Origin: an uncultured Eubacteriales bacterium
GTDB taxonomy: Bacteria; Bacillota; Clostridia; Christensenellales; Aristaeellaceae
DNA length: 64,000 nt
Assembly (NCBI GenBank): GCA_900318145.1
Contig: ONJM01000001.1
Span: 186,001-250,000 of the forward strand
Direction: 5' to 3'
Position numbers and translations under genes: made by a program. The stretch's first letter is position 1. Each line of letters opens with the position of its first letter. Under the pieces are notes generated by a model that made no database searches, was not told the origin of the DNA, and was given only the letters and a program-made list of their open reading frames with translations. Positions 33,777 to 43,068 of this stretch are shown one piece after another.

Positions 33777-36185
33777 ATGAAAGTACCATACAGCTGGCTG
33801 AAAGAATATGTGGATCTTGATATTTCCGCTGAAGAGCTGCAGGAAAAGCTTTTCAGCTGCGGCTTTGAGGTGGAGGAGCTGACCAGCCCGGGCGCGGAGA
33901 TCAGCAAGGTCGTCGTCTGCGAAGTGAAGAGCTGCGAAAAGGTGGAAGGCACCCATCTGATTATCTGTAAGGTCGACTGCGGCGAATACGGCAGCGACAT
34001 CCAGATCGTGACCGGCGCGCCGAACGTCTACGAAGGCATGCATACCCCCGCAGCGCTGGACGGAGCGACGCTGCCCGGCGGCGTGAAAATCCTGGCCAAG
34101 CCCCTGAAGGGCATTCCCTCCAACGGCATGATGTGCTCCGGCGAGGAGCTGGGCCTGAACGAGGACCTGTATCCCGGCGCGGAAGTTTACGGGCTGCTGG
34201 ATCTGCCGAAGGATACCGTTCCCGGCACGGACATCCGGGAAATCACCGGGCTGAACGACTACATCTTTGATATTTCCGTTACTGCCAACCGGCCGGACTG
34301 CCAGAGCGTGCTGGGAATCGCACGGGAAGTTGCCGCCGTGCTCGGCAAGGAACTGAAAATGCCCGCCACGGACTATACCGTGACGGAAACGACCATCCCC
34401 GGGCTGGAGATCCGGGTGGACGCGCCGGACCTCTGCCCCCGGTACCTGGGACACGCGGTGCGGAACATCACGGTCGGCGAGAGCCCCCGGTGGATGCGCC
34501 GGCACCTGGCCCTGTGCGGCCTGCGGTCCATCAGCAACGTGGTGGACATCACCAACTACGTGCTGCTGGAGATCGGCCAGCCGATGCACGCTTTCGACAT
34601 GGACCAGCTGCAGGAGATGAAGATCATCGTCCGCCGGGCGAAGGACGGGGAAAAGATCCAGACCCTGGACGAGAAGGAATTCACCCTCACTTCCGAAAAC
34701 CTGGTGATCTGCGACGGGAACCGCCCGGTTGCCCTGGCCGGCATCATGGGCGGCCTGAACAGCGAAATCACCGAAAAGACCACGCAGCTGCTTTTCGAAG
34801 CGGCAAAGTTCGCGCGGGACAACGTGCGCCGTACCTCCCGGGCCCTGGGACAGAGCAGCGACTCCTCCGCACGGTTTGAGAAGGGCATCAGCGAATACAT
34901 CACGGAGCTGGGCATGGCCCGCGCACTGCACCTGATCCAGGAACTGAACTGCGGCGAGATCACCTCCAGCGCCTTTGACTGCAGCGCCGGCGCGCCCCGG
35001 GAGGGGAAGCGCTTCACCGCCAGCCTGCGGCGGATCAACGGCATCCTGGGAATCGAGGTGCCCGCGGAGACCGTGCTGGATATCCTGCGGCGCCTGAACT
35101 TTGACGTGAAGCGGGACGGAGACACCCTGGACGTGACCGCACCCCGGTACCGGGAAGACATTGAAGTCGGCGAACCGGACCTGGCGGAGGAAGTGATCCG
35201 CGAATACGGATACGACCACGTCGTGCCCACCTTCCTTCAGAGCGCCACGGTGACCAGCGGCGGCAAGACCCCGGCGCAGCAGCGCAGGGACCGGGCGGCA
35301 CAGGTGATGTGCGCGCAGGGCTACAATGAATGCTATACGCTTTCCTTCTACGCGGACAGCGACCTGGACGCGCTGAAGATTCCCGCGGACGCCCCGGAAC
35401 GGAACGTGATCCGGATCCAGAACCCCATTTCCGAAAAGCTTTCCGTGATGCGGCCGCTGCTGGCGCCGAGCCTGCTGAACGTGACCGTTGAGAACCTGAA
35501 GAAGGGGAACAGCGAAGGCCGCCTGTTTGAGCTGAGCAACGTGTACGTACCCGCCGGAAAGGGCGAACATCCCGAAGAACGGCTGCACCTGGGCTTCATT
35601 GCCTTCGGCGACGAAGAAGACTTCTTCACGGTGAAGGGCAGCGTGGAAGCGCTGGGCGAAGCCTTCCGGCTGAAATTCGACGTGGAACGGGCGGAGGACG
35701 TGCCTTACCTGCATCCCGGCATCGCCGCCTACATCCTTTGCGAGGGCGAGCGGATCGGCGTGTTCGGCAAACTGGCCAACGAGGTCACGGGAGAGCTGAA
35801 GCTGCACAAGGACAGCAAAGCCAACCACAAGATCTTCCTGGGTGAGATCGACTACGCGAAGATGATGGCCCACGCTGCGGCGGGCATCCGGTACAAGCCG
35901 GTTTCCGCCTTCCCGGAAGCTGTCCGCGACCTGGCCCTGACCGTCAGCGAAGAGACCACCTGCGGCGAACTGATGAACGAAATCCGCAGGGCGTGCCCCG
36001 CCGTGACGGATGTGGAGCTGTTCGATATCTACCGCGGCGAGCAGATCGGCGCGGGCAAAAAGAGCATGGCTTTCAAGATCACCTTCACACCGGCGGACAA
36101 GCCGCTGGCGCCGGAGGACGTGGACCGGTTCATCAAGAAAATCCTGGGCAACCTGAAATTCAAGCTCGGCGCGGAAATCCGCTGA
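33777..36185 (+). CDS. pheT: Phenylalanyl-tRNA synthetase beta subunit
   Basis: This 802-residue beta subunit carries the editing site and tRNA-recognition modules. An N-terminal EMAP/OB-like tRNA-binding domain (about residues 38-150) includes VVCEVKSCEKVEGTHLIICKVDCG. B3/B4 editing, B5 and the inactive synthetase-like core follow. The C-terminal ferredoxin-like anticodon domain (about 710-802) begins VSAFPEAVRDLALTVSEET and ends in the usual KFKLGAEIR. AAGGAGA precedes ATG 33777. It is co-transcribed with pheS and closed by a hairpin at 36193. Confidence 0.97.
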   Translation: MKVPYSWLKEYVDLDISAEELQEKLFSCGFEVEELTSPGAEISKVVVCEVKSCEKVEGTHLIICKVDCGEYGSDIQIVTGAPNVYEGMHTPAALDGATLPGGVKILAKPLKGIPSNGMMCSGEELGLNEDLYPGAEVYGLLDLPKDTVPGTDIREITGLNDYIFDISVTANRPDCQSVLGIAREVAAVLGKELKMPATDYTVTETTIPGLEIRVDAPDLCPRYLGHAVRNITVGESPRWMRRHLALCGLRSISNVVDITNYVLLEIGQPMHAFDMDQLQEMKIIVRRAKDGEKIQTLDEKEFTLTSENLVICDGNRPVALAGIMGGLNSEITEKTTQLLFEAAKFARDNVRRTSRALGQSSDSSARFEKGISEYITELGMARALHLIQELNCGEITSSAFDCSAGAPREGKRFTASLRRINGILGIEVPAETVLDILRRLNFDVKRDGDTLDVTAPRYREDIEVGEPDLAEEVIREYGYDHVVPTFLQSATVTSGGKTPAQQRRDRAAQVMCAQGYNECYTLSFYADSDLDALKIPADAPERNVIRIQNPISEKLSVMRPLLAPSLLNVTVENLKKGNSEGRLFELSNVYVPAGKGEHPEERLHLGFIAFGDEEDFFTVKGSVEALGEAFRLKFDVERAEDVPYLHPGIAAYILCEGERIGVFGKLANEVTGELKLHKDSKANHKIFLGEIDYAKMMAHAAAGIRYKPVSAFPEAVRDLALTVSEETTCGELMNEIRRACPAVTDVELFDIYRGEQIGAGKKSMAFKITFTPADKPLAPEDVDRFIKKILGNLKFKLGAEIR

Positions 36186-36192
36186 GATCCCG

Positions 36193-36226
36193 GCCGGACA
36201 GCATTCATCCGCTGTCCGGCATTTTC
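36193..36226 (+). terminator. Terminator-like hairpin after pheT
   Basis: GCCGGACAGC (36193-36202) pairs perfectly with GCTGTCCGGC (36211-36220), followed by a modest ATTTTCC. Partial readthrough into the esterase gene, which has no visible promoter, is likely. Confidence 0.7.
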
Positions 36227-36250
36227 CAATTCAGAAAGGAAGAAAAAACC

Positions 36251-37459
36251 ATGAAGAAACAACCGCGGAGGAGATTCCTGAAAGTATTCCTGGCGCTTGC
36301 AGGCGCCGTCTGCGCCGCCGCGCAGGCAGAGACCGTTCCGGCGGACTTCCTGAGCCCCGAAACCACGGCGGCAGCCAGGCTGCCTTACACGGAAAATACG
36401 GACGCGGCCGCGGCAGTGATGCGCAAGGCGGAACGGAAGGAACCGGTTACGATCGCTGTGATCGGCGGCTCCATCACCGAAGGGACGGTTACCCGGGGCG
36501 GACGGGACAGCGAAGCCGGGAGCCGGAAGCCCTACGCGGAGCACTTCTTCGGCTGGTGGCGGGAAACCTTCCCGGATACGGAATTCCGCTTCATCAACGC
36601 AGGCATCGGAGCGACCGATTCGTACCTGGGTGTTCACCGGGTGCAGCGGGATGTGCTGGCGTACAAGCCGGACCTGGTGCTGGTTGAGTACTCCGTAAAC
36701 GACGAGAACGGCATGCCGGCAAAGGTGACCTACGACAACCTGGCGCGGCGGATCCTGCAGGACGAGGCGCATCCGGCGCTGATGCTGCTGTTCATGGCGC
36801 AGACAAACGGAGCCAGCGCGCAGCCTGCCCACGCGGCAGTGGGAAAACATTACGGCCTGCCGGCGGTTTCATACAGGAACGCCATGGAACAGCTGATGTC
36901 CGCCGGAACCTATACGGCGGCGGACCTGTCCGGGGACGAAGTGCATCCGTCCGCGCTGGGGCACCGGATCGTTGGAGAGCTTCTCCGGAACCGGCTGGAC
37001 GAAATATACGCGGGCAGGGAAAACGCGGCGGAACCTGAAGCCTTTGATCAGCCTCCGGCCACGAAGGAAGCGTACCGCAACGCGCGGATCGCGGACAGCG
37101 CAGGATTCACACCGGATGAAACCGGCACCTTCGAAGCGAAGAACGTATTTTCCAGATTTCCGAACGGATGGCAGAGCGCGGGCGGGAAAGGCGGATTCGC
37201 ATTCACGGACACCTTCGCGTCCCTGGGCATCCTCTGGCTGCGGCAGACAAACGGAAAGTGCGGCCGCGCGGAAGTCTATGTGGACGGAATACGGAAAGCG
37301 GCGCTGGACGGGGACTTCACCGGCGGCTGGGGCGACTATGCCGCAGCGAAGGAGGTTTATTCCTCCCGGGAACCGGCGGAGCACCGGGTGGAGATCGTGA
37401 TGCAGGAAGGCGATGAGGACAAGCTCTTCACCCTACTCAGCCTGCTGATGTCAGATTAA
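36251..37459 (+). CDS. Secreted SGNH/GDSL-type esterase
   Basis: This 402-residue exported hydrolase has a twin-Arg-containing basic N-terminus (QPRRRFLK, but without a strict Tat consensus). A signal peptide of about 28 residues ends in AQA. SGNH blocks are clear: nucleophile Ser74 in IGGSITEG, Gly in NAGIGATDSY, Asn in VEYSVND near 154, and Asp229/His232 in GDEVHPSALGH. A beta-rich C-terminal domain (about 275-402) may bind carbohydrate. Enzymes of this kind remove acetyl groups from plant polysaccharides such as mannan or xylan. That would fit the GH26 gene next door. AAGGAAG precedes ATG 36251. Confidence 0.87.
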   Translation: MKKQPRRRFLKVFLALAGAVCAAAQAETVPADFLSPETTAAARLPYTENTDAAAAVMRKAERKEPVTIAVIGGSITEGTVTRGGRDSEAGSRKPYAEHFFGWWRETFPDTEFRFINAGIGATDSYLGVHRVQRDVLAYKPDLVLVEYSVNDENGMPAKVTYDNLARRILQDEAHPALMLLFMAQTNGASAQPAHAAVGKHYGLPAVSYRNAMEQLMSAGTYTAADLSGDEVHPSALGHRIVGELLRNRLDEIYAGRENAAEPEAFDQPPATKEAYRNARIADSAGFTPDETGTFEAKNVFSRFPNGWQSAGGKGGFAFTDTFASLGILWLRQTNGKCGRAEVYVDGIRKAALDGDFTGGWGDYAAAKEVYSSREPAEHRVEIVMQEGDEDKLFTLLSLLMSD

Positions 37460-37460
37460 A

Positions 37461-37503
37461 AAATACAAACGCAAACGTTTGCATTCCGGTTGTATTTTTT
37501 TCC
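37461..37503 (+). terminator. Terminator of the esterase gene with embedded operator-like palindrome
   Basis: AAATACAA (37461-37468) pairs with TTGTATTT (37490-37497) and T residues follow. The inner loop contains the palindrome described separately. Confidence 0.7.
37471..37482. promoter_or_regulatory. cre/LacI-family operator-like palindrome upstream of the GH26 operon
   Basis: The perfect palindrome GCAAACGTTTGC, read on the reverse strand as ATGCAAACGTTTGCG, matches 14 of 15 positions of the CcpA catabolite element WTGNAANCGNWNNCA. It lies 50 bp upstream of the -35 of the GH26 operon. Its AAACGTTT core also occurs before the first sugar operon. Confidence 0.55.
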
Positions 37504-37531
37504 GGAACAGCTCTTTTTGCTTTTTTTCCGA

Positions 37532-37560
37532 TTGTAATTTTTTCTGTGAGACGATATAAT
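37532..37560 (+). promoter_or_regulatory. Promoter of the GH26-led polysaccharide operon
   Basis: TTGTAA (37532-37537) and TATAAT (37555-37560) are 17 bp apart. The leader is about 68 nt and ends in GGAGG (37622-37626), eight bases before a TTG start. No further terminator is visible until 53.9 kb. Confidence 0.78.
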
Positions 37561-37634
37561 CAATTTGCATTGTTTCATACAGACCTTTTCTTTCGGGACG
37601 GGCAACAGAAGAACAGATTTCGGAGGATACGGCA

Positions 37635-39116
37635 TTGGAATATATTCGATATATCTTCAGGAGGAGGCGGCTTGCCGCCCTTTCTGTTCTTTTGATGCTC
37701 AACACGCTTCTTTGTCCGGTGATTACCGGATGCCGCGGGGAGGGGACCGAAATTACCGCGGAAGCTGAAGACGGCGTCCTTCACGGGAATACCGCCGTAC
37801 GGGAAGACGGTGAAACGCGCTGGGTGGAAGGGTTTCAGAACGCGGAAACGGATAAGGTATCCGTGCCTGTGACTCTTCCGGAAGAAGGTTTTTACGACCT
37901 TTCCATTCTGCAGGCCAGCATGGGCGGCCATAAGGAAAACCCGGTTTTCCTGGACGGGCAGAACATCGGTACGGTTTCCGCGGATGAGAAAGCGTTCCTG
38001 CCGGCTGTGCTTGAGCACCTGTGGCTGGATGCCGGGGAACACACCCTGGAGATCGGCACCAGCTGGGGATATATCCGCGTGGACGCGTTCCGGCTGACGC
38101 CTTCCGCACCGCTGCCGGATGACCTGTATGAAATTCCGGAGAAAATGGCCGCGGGAGAGGCGACACCGGAGGCACGCCGCCTGTATGACTGGCTGCGGGA
38201 ATGCTACGGAAAAAAGATCATTTCCGGACAGTACTGCGACGGAGGCATGTACGGACTTGAAAACCAGGCGGTCTGGCGGGCAACAGGAGGAAGCTACCCG
38301 GCGATTCTGGGGCTGGACATGATGGAATACAGCACATCCCGGGTGGAGAAAGGCGGCGCTTCGGATCTCGCCGTTCCGCATGCCATCGAATACTGGGAAA
38401 AGGGCGGCATCGTGACCTTCTGCTGGCACTGGAACGCGCCTTCCCCCTACCTGAAGGAACCGTGGTATTCAGGATTCTATACCCAATACACCACCTTCCG
38501 GCTGGACAAGGTGATGAACGGCGAAGATCCGGAAGGATACGAGCTGCTGATGCGGGATATCGACGCAATCGCCGCCCAGCTGACACGGCTGAAGGAGGCT
38601 GGCGTGCCCGTACTCTGGCGGCCGCTGCACGAAGCCAGCGGCGGATGGTTCTGGTGGGGGAGCGCCGGGGCGGAAGCCTATCTGAAACTGTACCACCTGC
38701 TGTTTGACCGGCTGACGAACGAATACGGCCTGAACAACCTGATCTGGGTGTGGAACGGGCAGGATGCCGGATGGTATCCCGGGGACGACGAAACAGACCT
38801 GATCGGAATCGACATATATCCCGGCGAGCATGTATATGATCCTCAGAGCTCCGCGTTCCTTCAGCAGATGAAGGTGACGGACGCGCGGAAAATGATCATC
38901 CTGTCCGAGAACGGGTGCGTGCCGGATCCGGCGCTGGCGTTCCGCAACGGTACCGTATGGGGCAGCTGGTGCACCTGGGGCGGGGATTTCGTGCTGAAAT
39001 CCAACAAGTTCAACAAACCGTCCGACCAGTACACCGAAGCAGACAAACTGAAAGCATTCTACGCGGATGACCGGGTCGTCAAACGGGCGGACATTCCCGA
39101 TCTGCGCGGACAATGA
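37635..39116 (+). CDS. GH26 family beta-mannanase-like lipoprotein with N-terminal carbohydrate-binding module
   Basis: This 493-residue surface enzyme starts at TTG 37635, fixed by the GGAGG spacing. The signal ends in a lipobox-like VITGC, with the lipid Cys near residue 33. A CBM35/CBM6-like beta-sandwich covers about 40-155 (EAEDGVLHGNTAV to WGYIRVDAFRL). The GH26 barrel (about 175-480) has acid/base Glu333 in WRPLHEASGGWFWWG and nucleophile Glu425 in IILSENG. HWNAPSP near 260 lines the cleft. GH26 enzymes usually cut beta-1,4-mannan, sometimes other beta-glycans. Tethered outside the membrane, it would generate oligosaccharides for the transporters that follow in the same operon. Confidence 0.9.
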   Translation: MEYIRYIFRRRRLAALSVLLMLNTLLCPVITGCRGEGTEITAEAEDGVLHGNTAVREDGETRWVEGFQNAETDKVSVPVTLPEEGFYDLSILQASMGGHKENPVFLDGQNIGTVSADEKAFLPAVLEHLWLDAGEHTLEIGTSWGYIRVDAFRLTPSAPLPDDLYEIPEKMAAGEATPEARRLYDWLRECYGKKIISGQYCDGGMYGLENQAVWRATGGSYPAILGLDMMEYSTSRVEKGGASDLAVPHAIEYWEKGGIVTFCWHWNAPSPYLKEPWYSGFYTQYTTFRLDKVMNGEDPEGYELLMRDIDAIAAQLTRLKEAGVPVLWRPLHEASGGWFWWGSAGAEAYLKLYHLLFDRLTNEYGLNNLIWVWNGQDAGWYPGDDETDLIGIDIYPGEHVYDPQSSAFLQQMKVTDARKMIILSENGCVPDPALAFRNGTVWGSWCTWGGDFVLKSNKFNKPSDQYTEADKLKAFYADDRVVKRADIPDLRGQ

Positions 39117-39153
39117 TAAACCCTGAAAAAGAGAGAGCAGGAGTGAAACCGGA

Positions 39154-42138
39154 ATGAGGAAAACCATCTGTTTTTTCCTTTTGCTGCTGGCGGCGATATG
39201 CATCGCCGCGGTCTCGACAGCCGCGACGGAACTGTCCATCCGGGAATGTGAGGAGATCGTCAGTACCTATTCCATTGACAAGAGCATTCCTTCCTACGCG
39301 GATTACCAGGCCGCCCACAGCGGCGCGGAATACCCGGAGACGGAAATTGTGCTGGAAGGCGCGGACGCGGTCCGTTACCTGGACGAGGACGGAACGGACA
39401 AACCGGTTAAGCTGACTGACTACGCGGGCAGTACAGGAGAATCCCTGCTGACCGGCGAGGAAGCGATCGCGGAATGGGAATTTACCGCGGAGAAAACCGG
39501 ATGGTACGAACTTGAAGTCCAGTATTATTCCTATCCGGGAAAGAATTCCGAGATCCAGCGGGCGTTTTTCCTGGACGGGAAGCTGCCGTATTCCGAACTG
39601 GCCGGAATTTCGTTTTCCCGGACATGGCGGAACGACCTGAACAAGGGCGTGGAACGCTATACGGACGAAAACGGCATTCCCGGGATCAAATGGCGGAAGG
39701 ACAATCAGGGAAATGATCTGAAGCCTTCACCGGAGGAAGCGCCGGAATGGGCAGCTACACTCCTGTACGATTCCAACGGATATATCAGCGAGAGCCTGCA
39801 GATATACGTGGAGGCGGGTGAACATACGCTGACAGTGCTTTCCCTGCGGGAACCGATGCTGATCCGCAGGCTGGTTTTCAGAAACGCTGAAAAGCTGCCG
39901 GCCTACGCCGAGACCGAGAAAAAGGGCGGCGCCGCGGGGCAGCTGATCCGGATTGAGGCGGAGACCGCTGAAAAGACATCCTCCCAGATGCTGTATCCGA
40001 CGCAGGACCAGTCCTCCGCAGCCGTCTATCCGGCCAGCGCCAGGTACCTGCTGAACAACACCATCGGCGGGAATGCATGGAAGAGCGCGGGCCAGTGGAT
40101 TGAATGGAAATTCACCGCCGCGGAGGAGGGCGATTACGCGATCTCCCTCTACGACAAACAGAACTTTGTCCGCGGTATCGATATCTACCGCAAAATCTAT
40201 ATCGACGGGAAAGTGCCGTTCCGTGAATTCAGCGACATGGCTTTCAGCTACGGCCAGAACTGGCGCATGGAGACGCTGAAGGACGAGGACGGAGCGCCGT
40301 ACCTGGTGCACCTGACTGCCGGGGAACATACGATCCGGATGGAAGTGGTGCTGGGCGATATGGCCGGCATCATCAGTCAGGTGCAGGACTGTGTGCTGCA
40401 GCTGAACGGGATTTACCGCCAGGTGCTGTACATCACCGGCGTCACGCCTGATCCTTACCGTGATTACCAGATTGAACGGAGCCTGCCCAACCTGAAGGGT
40501 GACCTGGAAAAGGTACGGGCGGACCTGCAGATTGCCATCGGCGCGCTTGAGAAAACCGCCGGCCACGCCAGCGACAAGCTGACCGTGCTGCGTACCATGG
40601 ACGACCAGCTTGAGGAACTGATCCGGGACCAGGAACGGTTTACGGAAGTCCTTTCTTCCTATAAGACAAACGTCCGGGCGTGCGGTAACTGGATCACCCA
40701 GGTACTGGGGCAGCCGCTGCAGGTGGACCGGATTTACCTGCATACGGCGGACGTAACACCGCGGGCGGACGGGGACGATTTCGGCACGGGTTTCCTCCAT
40801 GAAATGTCCCGGCTGGGCAATTCCTTCGTCATCGATTATAACCAGATCGGCAACGTGGCGGAGAACGCGGAGGACGCGAAAGTGATCACGCTGTGGATCG
40901 GCACCGGCCGGGACCAGGCCAACGTGATCAAATCCCTGATAGACGAGCGGTTTACGCCGGAGACCGGGATCAGCGTGAACGTACAGCTGGTGGATATGAA
41001 CACCCTGCTGCGGGCGACACTTTCCGGCCAGGGGCCGGACGTGGCGATCCAGGTGGCCAATACCACCGGGATCGCCGGCGCCGTAATGAACACCGGCAAT
41101 GATACGCCGGTGAACTACGGCCTGCGCCACGCGGTACTGGACCTGACGCAGTTTGCCGACTTTACGGATGTGGCCGCACGGTTCGCATCCAGCGCACTGG
41201 TGCCCTTCTCCTTCAACGGCGCGACCTACGCGCTGCCGGATACCCAGACTTTCCCGATGATGTTCTACCGGAAGGATATCCTGGCGGAAATCGGACTGGA
41301 GGTGCCGGAAACCTGGGACGACGTGAAGGTGGCCATGAGCGTGCTTTCAAAGAACCAGATGGAATTCGGCATGCTGCCGGGAGAACAGACTTTCGCCATG
41401 CTGCTGTACCAGGCAGGCGGGGAGTATTACACACCCAGCGGCGACGCATCCGCGCTGGACGATGACGTGGCCATTAACGTATTCAAACGCTACTGCGAAT
41501 TCTACACGGACTACAAACTGGACCGGGCAACCTCGGTGGAGGAGCGCTTCCGCACCGGCGAATGCCCGATCATCATCACGGACTACACCACCTACAACAA
41601 CCTGCAGGTATCCGCCCCGGATATCAAGGGACTGTGGGAATTCACCCATGTGCCCGGAACGCTGCGGGAGGACGGAACACTGGACACGACCACCGGCTGC
41701 TCCGGCCTGGCGAACATCATCATGAGCGCGACGAAGGAACCGGACGCATGCTGGGAATTCCTGAAATGGTGGACGAGCGCGGAGATCCAGACACTGTACG
41801 GACGGGAAATGGAATCCCTGATGGGCTCCTCCGCCCGGGTTGCCACCGCGAACCAGGAAGCCCTTGCCAACCTCTCCTGGCCGATCCGGGACTACAAGTC
41901 CCTGTCGACGCAGTTCGGAAACGTCAAGGGTATCCCGCAGGTCCCCGGCGGGTACTACTCCTGGCGAAACGTAAACAATGCCTTCTACGCGGTGACGACC
42001 GGCGCCGGAAAAGAAGCCGGAAATACACCCCGTGAAGAGCTGATGGATAAGATTTATTACATCAACGCGGAGATTACCTACAAGCGGACCGAATTCGGGC
42101 TTCCGCTGGCAGGAGGAAAGGAGGGAGACGGACAATGA
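39154..42138 (+). CDS. Giant sugar-binding protein with two beta-sandwich modules (cassette copy 1)
   Basis: This 994-residue secreted protein has a signal peptide (residues 1-24, ending near TAA) without a lipobox. Two beta-sandwich, CBM-like modules follow (about 60-245 and 265-430). They share the pattern of an inserted 'FSRTWRND' or 'FSYGQNWRM' strand and an ending like AGEHTLTVL or AGEHTIRME. A helical spacer covers about 450-540. A full ABC solute-binding domain (about 575-985) has ITLWIGTGRDQANVIKSLID, GQGPDVAIQ and PETWDDVKVAM. The typical family length is 420-450, so the N-terminal half is extra. It probably captures a large surface glycan and passes it to the permeases. The gene overlaps the next by 4 bp. 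The copy at 55636 is clearly paralogous along its length. Confidence 0.85.
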   Translation: MRKTICFFLLLLAAICIAAVSTAATELSIRECEEIVSTYSIDKSIPSYADYQAAHSGAEYPETEIVLEGADAVRYLDEDGTDKPVKLTDYAGSTGESLLTGEEAIAEWEFTAEKTGWYELEVQYYSYPGKNSEIQRAFFLDGKLPYSELAGISFSRTWRNDLNKGVERYTDENGIPGIKWRKDNQGNDLKPSPEEAPEWAATLLYDSNGYISESLQIYVEAGEHTLTVLSLREPMLIRRLVFRNAEKLPAYAETEKKGGAAGQLIRIEAETAEKTSSQMLYPTQDQSSAAVYPASARYLLNNTIGGNAWKSAGQWIEWKFTAAEEGDYAISLYDKQNFVRGIDIYRKIYIDGKVPFREFSDMAFSYGQNWRMETLKDEDGAPYLVHLTAGEHTIRMEVVLGDMAGIISQVQDCVLQLNGIYRQVLYITGVTPDPYRDYQIERSLPNLKGDLEKVRADLQIAIGALEKTAGHASDKLTVLRTMDDQLEELIRDQERFTEVLSSYKTNVRACGNWITQVLGQPLQVDRIYLHTADVTPRADGDDFGTGFLHEMSRLGNSFVIDYNQIGNVAENAEDAKVITLWIGTGRDQANVIKSLIDERFTPETGISVNVQLVDMNTLLRATLSGQGPDVAIQVANTTGIAGAVMNTGNDTPVNYGLRHAVLDLTQFADFTDVAARFASSALVPFSFNGATYALPDTQTFPMMFYRKDILAEIGLEVPETWDDVKVAMSVLSKNQMEFGMLPGEQTFAMLLYQAGGEYYTPSGDASALDDDVAINVFKRYCEFYTDYKLDRATSVEERFRTGECPIIITDYTTYNNLQVSAPDIKGLWEFTHVPGTLREDGTLDTTTGCSGLANIIMSATKEPDACWEFLKWWTSAEIQTLYGREMESLMGSSARVATANQEALANLSWPIRDYKSLSTQFGNVKGIPQVPGGYYSWRNVNNAFYAVTTGAGKEAGNTPREELMDKIYYINAEITYKRTEFGLPLAGGKEGDGQ

Positions 42139-43064
42139 GCATTGCAGCCAAGGCAAAGGCACGGCCCAGGAACGAAGCGCTCCTGTATCAGATCCGGAAG
42201 AACAAAGCGTCCTATTTTCTGATGGCGCCGTATTTTATCCTGTTCTTCCTGTTCACGGTACTGCCGGTGGCCATGTCCATTTACCTGTCCTTCAACTACT
42301 TCAACATGCTGGAAGCGCCCCGCTGGGTCGGCTGGTCCAACTACATCAAGCTGCTGCTGGAAGACGATATTTTCATCATCTCCCTGCGCAACACGCTGCT
42401 GTTCGCCGTCATCACCGGCCCGGTCAGTTACCTGCTGTGCCTGCTGTTTGCCTGGATCATCAATGAATTCACCCCGAAGGTCCGGTCCCTGCTGACACTG
42501 GTGTTCTACGCCCCGTCCATCTGCGGCAACGCGTACATGATCTGGAACCTGATCCTGACCGGTGACCGGTACGGCTACCTGAACGGCCTGCTGCTGCGGC
42601 TGCGCCTGATCAACGAACCGATCCTGTGGATGCAGACGGAACAGTACATCATGCCCGTACTGATTGTAGTGCAGCTGTGGCTGTCCCTGGGCACCGGCTT
42701 CCTGGCGTTCATCGCCGGTCTGCAGACCGTTGACAAGGGTATGTATGAAGCAGCCGCCATTGACGGCGTCAAGAACCGCTGGCAGGAGCTGTGGTTCGTT
42801 ACACTGCCGGCCATGAGGGCCCAGCTGATGTTCGGCGCCGTGATGCAGATCACCCAGTCCTTCGCGGTGGCGGATATCTCCATCGCGCTGGCCGGGAATC
42901 CCTCCGTAAACTACGCCGGCGCGACTGTTGTCACGCACCTGCTGGACTACGGTTCCACACGCCTGGACATGGGCTATGCCTCCGCGATTGCCACGATCCT
43001 GTTCCTGCTGATGGTCGGCACCAACAAGCTGGTACAGCGCGTGCTCAGAAGGGTGGGTGAGTAA
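42135..43064 (+). CDS. Sugar ABC transporter permease 1 (cassette copy 1)
   Basis: This 309-residue CUT1 permease has six helices and the EAA loop YEAAAIDGVKNRWQELWFVTLPAM, near 197-220. The signature asparagine/glycine turn GWSNYIKLLLEDDIF follows the first helix. It begins inside the stop of the binding-protein gene (ATGA), so receptor and permease are made together. The nearest relative in this window is the protein at 58549, with shared GNAYM/GNAYT and LGTGFLAF/MSTGFLAF stretches. The partner is the next gene. No ATPase gene is present. Confidence 0.93.
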   Translation: MSIAAKAKARPRNEALLYQIRKNKASYFLMAPYFILFFLFTVLPVAMSIYLSFNYFNMLEAPRWVGWSNYIKLLLEDDIFIISLRNTLLFAVITGPVSYLLCLLFAWIINEFTPKVRSLLTLVFYAPSICGNAYMIWNLILTGDRYGYLNGLLLRLRLINEPILWMQTEQYIMPVLIVVQLWLSLGTGFLAFIAGLQTVDKGMYEAAAIDGVKNRWQELWFVTLPAMRAQLMFGAVMQITQSFAVADISIALAGNPSVNYAGATVVTHLLDYGSTRLDMGYASAIATILFLLMVGTNKLVQRVLRRVGE

Positions 43065-43068
43065 GGCT

